From Deltaproteobacteria bacterium (GTDB taxonomy: Bacteria; Desulfobacterota; Binatia; UBA9968), in assembly GCA_016184235.1 (NCBI GenBank), contig JACPDC010000307.1:1-6198 (forward strand): 6,198 nucleotides of DNA. The letters are read 5' to 3'. The translations under genes and the position numbers were made by a program. The notes below the pieces were generated by a model. The model was not told the origin of the DNA. It did not search any database and worked only from the letters and a program-made list of their open reading frames with translations. Of the stretch, positions 6,004 to 6,198 are shown in pieces. How positions within the stretch are numbered: position 1 is the first letter of the stretch; the number at the start of each line of letters is the position of its first letter.

Positions 6004-6077
6004 CAAACTGTTCAAAACGTTTAAAAGGTTCAAGCCGTTCAACGTTGAACATTTTGAACGACTTAATCGATTTGAAC
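6001..6077. repeat. Palindromic 9-nt-period array A3 (E1 alpha leader)
   Basis: Plus-strand left arm, exact 9-nt step: a degenerate CATCAA at 6001 (containing the reversed E1 alpha start codon), GTTCAA at 6010, GTTTAA at 6019, GTTCAA at 6028, GTTCAA at 6037. Right arm: TTGAAC at 6045, TTGAAC at 6054, TTAATC at 6063, TTGAAC at 6072. The centre is a perfect 14-bp palindrome, GTTCAACGTTGAAC, at 6037-6050. The one variant unit in each arm (6019 and 6063) sits in mirror-image position and the two still pair at 5 of 6 bases. The array fills most of the 93 nt between the upstream gene and E1 alpha. Confidence 0.92.
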
Positions 6078-6096
6078 CTCAGTCTGTAACTCAAAA

Positions 6097-6198
6097 CTAT
6101 TTTTTTACTCCTGCCATTCTCGCCAACGCTTCAAAGAGCGCGGCAAAATCTTTTTTCTCTAGCCCCATGCCCCTGGCAGCCGTGAGCATCTCGTTTGT
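6097..6198 (-). CDS. C-terminal end of a probable 3-hydroxyisobutyrate dehydrogenase-family oxidoreductase, cut by the window edge
   Basis: Translated by hand: 33 residues open to the right edge, then TAG at 6099-6097. The sequence includes NEMLTAARGMGLEKKDFAAL and ends EALARMAGVKK. An AAxxxGLxxxDFAAL block followed by a short helix and stop is typical of the C-terminal end of the beta-hydroxyacid dehydrogenase family (3-hydroxyisobutyrate dehydrogenase, 2-hydroxy-3-oxopropionate reductase), NAD(P)-dependent enzymes that interconvert 3-hydroxyacids and semialdehydes. The Rossmann domain and catalytic lysine are outside the window, so the call rests on the tail only. Same strand and 93 nt before E1 alpha, so probably the preceding gene of the operon. 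Confidence 0.55.
   Translation of the reverse strand, partial: TNEMLTAARGMGLEKKDFAALFEALARMAGVKK

Noticed and set aside
6004..6042. TTG start at 6042 for E1 alpha
   Set aside because: The extra 13 residues (LN-x repeats) come only from array A3; a 9-nt step keeps any frame open by chance.
6100..6106. T-run as a terminator for a plus-strand transcript
   Set aside because: There is no plus-strand gene; on the minus strand it is the AAA AAA lysine codons at the end of the oxidoreductase gene, not a U-run after a hairpin.
1..6198. tRNA, rRNA, transposase or insertion-sequence ends
   Set aside because: None seen: intergenic gaps are under 100 nt, hold arrays or short leaders, and no protein resembles a transposase or integrase.

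Overview
The window is about 6.2 kb of a bacterial chromosome in which every gene I can support lies on the minus strand, so the operon reads from right to left. Base composition is moderately GC-rich. The gene content (acetoin/pyruvate-type 2-oxoacid dehydrogenase genes beside a TAXI-type TRAP transporter and an M24 creatinase-like gene) recalls uncultivated soil or sediment lineages such as Methylomirabilota/Rokubacteria, Tectomicrobia or deltaproteobacteria-like groups. That assignment is a guess; no rRNA or marker gene is present.

Layout in transcription order. 6198-6097: last 33 residues of a probable 3-hydroxyisobutyrate-dehydrogenase-family oxidoreductase. 6003-4999: E1 alpha of a thiamine-diphosphate 2-oxoacid (or acetoin) dehydrogenase. 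4910-3909: E1 beta. 3799-2584: M24 creatinase/Xaa-Pro-peptidase-like gene, split by a frameshift with an apparent missing segment, so called a pseudogene. 2484-1489: E2 acyltransferase, whose lipoyl domain lacks its middle, including the lipoyl-lysine. 1439-426: TAXI-family periplasmic solute receptor. 407-1: N-terminal part of the fused TRAP permease, running off the left edge. No E3 (dihydrolipoamide dehydrogenase) gene is visible.

Four of the gene junctions (E1 alpha leader, E1 beta/E1 alpha, M24/E1 beta, E2/M24) are filled almost completely by short-period palindromic arrays. Three are built from TTGAAC/GTTCAA hexamers repeated at an almost exact 9-nt step and arranged as two facing arms. 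The fourth uses ACGARTA-like units at 7-8-nt steps, again as facing arms. The last two junctions (TAXI/E2 and TRAP/TAXI) have none. I know of no established name or function for these arrays; they are the least explained structure here.

Working model (inference): the TAXI-TRAP system imports a small organic acid, which the oxidoreductase and the dehydrogenase complex process to an acyl-CoA. Two clear lesions (E2 lipoyl domain, M24 frameshift) and one possible one (E1 beta, about 7 residues short) suggest either decay of this operon or deletion errors in the assembly. Reads across the junctions would decide.
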